From Beijerinckiaceae bacterium (GTDB lineage Bacteria; Pseudomonadota; Alphaproteobacteria; Rhizobiales; Beijerinckiaceae): DNA of 42,168 nt. The stretch spans positions 1-42,168 of the forward strand of contig CANCSY010000004.1 of the NCBI GenBank assembly GCA_947380915.1. Reading direction: 5' to 3'. The notes beneath the pieces were generated by a model. The model was not told the origin of the DNA. It did not search any database and worked only from the letters and a program-made list of their open reading frames with translations. Below are positions 41,126 to 42,168 of the stretch, piece by piece (positions within the stretch are counted from its first letter, which is position 1; each line of letters starts with the position of its first letter). The translations under genes were made by a program, and so were the position numbers.

Positions 41126-42168
41126 ATGTTGGCTAAAGTGTGCACCCATCCCGGGCTTAGATTGAGGCTCTGTCTCGCTGCTTCTGCACTATGGTTTTTG
41201 TCAGTCCCTGCGAATTCGCAGACCATGCAGGATGTTGCTAACTTCAGCGGGTCCGATCGTCAGGATAGGTTGATCGCGGGTGCCAGAAAAGAGGGCTCTG
41301 TAACCATCTACACCTCTTTGCAGATTGATGATCTGAAGGCGCTCAATACTGTATTTGAAAAAAAATATGGAGTAAAAGTCAATGTGTGGCGCGGAAGTGC
41401 GGAGGATGTGCGACAGAGGGCAATTGTAGAATATAGAGCCAACCGCTTCGAGGTTGATGTTTTTGAGGTTGGTGGACGCGAGATGGAGTCGCTCCACCGC
41501 GAGAAATTGTTACAGGCAATTAAATCACCGGTTATCGCGGAACTTGTTCCTCAGGCGGTCATAGGCCACGGAGAATGGATGGGAACGCGTCTCAACATCA
41601 TTTCTGCAGCTTATAACACAAATCTGGTCAAGAAGGAGGATGTGCCTCGGGTCTATGAAGATCTTCTGGATCAAAGGTATAAAGGAAAACTTGGGATTGA
41701 GGCGGAGGACGAAGATTGGCTCGCAACAATCGTGACCGGAATGGGGGAAGAAAATGGGCTCAAGCTTTTTCGCGATATCGTTCGGCGTAATGGTGTCTCT
41801 GTGCGCAAGGGTCATACTCTTCTTGTGAATCTTGTGGCCTCCGGCGAAGTGCCTTTGGCTCTTACAACTTATAGTTACAAAGCAAGGCAATTGAAGGCTG
41901 CCGGTGCGCCAATTGAGGTTTTAGGCCTCTCGCCTTCCGTGGCGCGTGTTAACGGCGTAGGCGTCGCACCCAAAGCGGCGCACCCCCATGCAGCGGTTTT
42001 GTTCTTCGATTTTCTTCTTGGCGTCGAGGGGCAAAAAGTACTCCAGGAATTGGAGTTTTATCCCACCAACAGCAGGGTCGGGGAGTTGCCGAAGGAACTT
42101 GAGGTGCAATTCAGCAATTCTGCTCAAATGCTGGATGAAAAAGATAAGTGGACAAAGTTGTACCGCGA
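41126..42168 (+). CDS. ABC transporter extracellular solute-binding protein (runs off right edge)
   Basis: Open from ATG 41126 to the window end (347 complete codons, no stop). A signal-like LRLCLAASALWFLSVPANSQ precedes DRLIAGARKEGSVTIYTSLQ, FEKKYGVKVNVWRGSAEDVR, YKGKLGIEAEDEDW, RKGHTLLVNLVASGEVPLA and HPHAAVLFFDFLLGVEGQKV, all blocks of Fe3+/polyamine-type binding proteins. It is a paralogue of the protein encoded at 32.7 kb. With the permease 58 bp upstream it is the best candidate for that transporter's binding protein. By comparison with the paralogue only a few residues are missing. Confidence 0.93.
   Translation, partial: MLAKVCTHPGLRLRLCLAASALWFLSVPANSQTMQDVANFSGSDRQDRLIAGARKEGSVTIYTSLQIDDLKALNTVFEKKYGVKVNVWRGSAEDVRQRAIVEYRANRFEVDVFEVGGREMESLHREKLLQAIKSPVIAELVPQAVIGHGEWMGTRLNIISAAYNTNLVKKEDVPRVYEDLLDQRYKGKLGIEAEDEDWLATIVTGMGEENGLKLFRDIVRRNGVSVRKGHTLLVNLVASGEVPLALTTYSYKARQLKAAGAPIEVLGLSPSVARVNGVGVAPKAAHPHAAVLFFDFLLGVEGQKVLQELEFYPTNSRVGELPKELEVQFSNSAQMLDEKDKWTKLYR

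Noticed and set aside
10500..42168. CRISPR arrays, tandem repeats or replication origin
   Set aside because: No regularly spaced direct repeats, DnaA-box clusters or iterons were seen on reading through.

Overview
The window reads as chromosome of an alphaproteobacterium, most likely of the order Hyphomicrobiales. The basis is the set of families present: a PrtD/PrsD-type secretion ABC protein with its HlyD partner, a P4-type integrase remnant beside tRNA-Thr, many TctC/Bug-type and NMT1/TauA-type binding proteins, and an IS5-family (IS427-like) transposase. The genus cannot be fixed from the sequence alone.

Left part (1-10.3 kb), envelope genes. The window opens inside the C-terminal cupin of a mannose-1-phosphate guanylyltransferase/mannose-6-phosphate isomerase. 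An orphan lptE-like lipoprotein follows, then a complete minus-strand dTDP-L-rhamnose operon (rmlC-rmlB-rmlD-rmlA, with two 4-bp ATGA overlaps). Divergent from it is a two-gene type I secretion unit (ABC exporter plus HlyD-family adaptor, also overlapping by 4 bp). Next come a TAXI-type binding protein without a signal peptide and an FNR-like Crp-family regulator.

Island scar (10.4-15.5 kb). An intact tRNA-Thr(TGT) is followed by a decayed integrase that has lost its start codon, carries a 1-base frameshift and lacks its catalytic centre. After an intact NMT1-type binding protein the sequence is a series of gene fragments: a DEAD/DEAH helicase piece, a broken TctC gene, and the N-terminal parts of a thiolase-like protein and an aldo/keto reductase facing each other and cut off at the same place.

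Middle part (15.6-26.2 kb), small catabolic modules. These are a lipocalin-like secreted protein, an SDR dehydrogenase, an isochorismatase-fold hydrolase with a dienelactone hydrolase, a periplasmic binding protein translationally coupled to an NTF2/SnoaL-like protein, and an alpha/beta hydrolase with an LLM flavin monooxygenase. A broken IS5-family transposase follows, then an AT-rich OafA-type acyltransferase that probably modifies surface polysaccharide.

Right part (26.5-42.2 kb), uptake and degradation genes. Binding proteins of several families (TctC, NMT1, ABC type) alternate with hydrolytic and oxidative enzymes: an M29/NicX-fold metalloenzyme, an M20 amidohydrolase, two ornithine-cyclodeaminase-family dehydrogenases and a bicupin. 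One fused double-domain ABC permease lies just before a binding protein that runs off the right edge. I infer a locus for using small amide-, amino-acid- or N-heterocycle-like compounds; the substrate is not determinable here. The most unusual overall property is ten binding-protein loci (eight intact or edge-truncated, two broken) in about 34 kb with only one uptake permease and no uptake ATPase.
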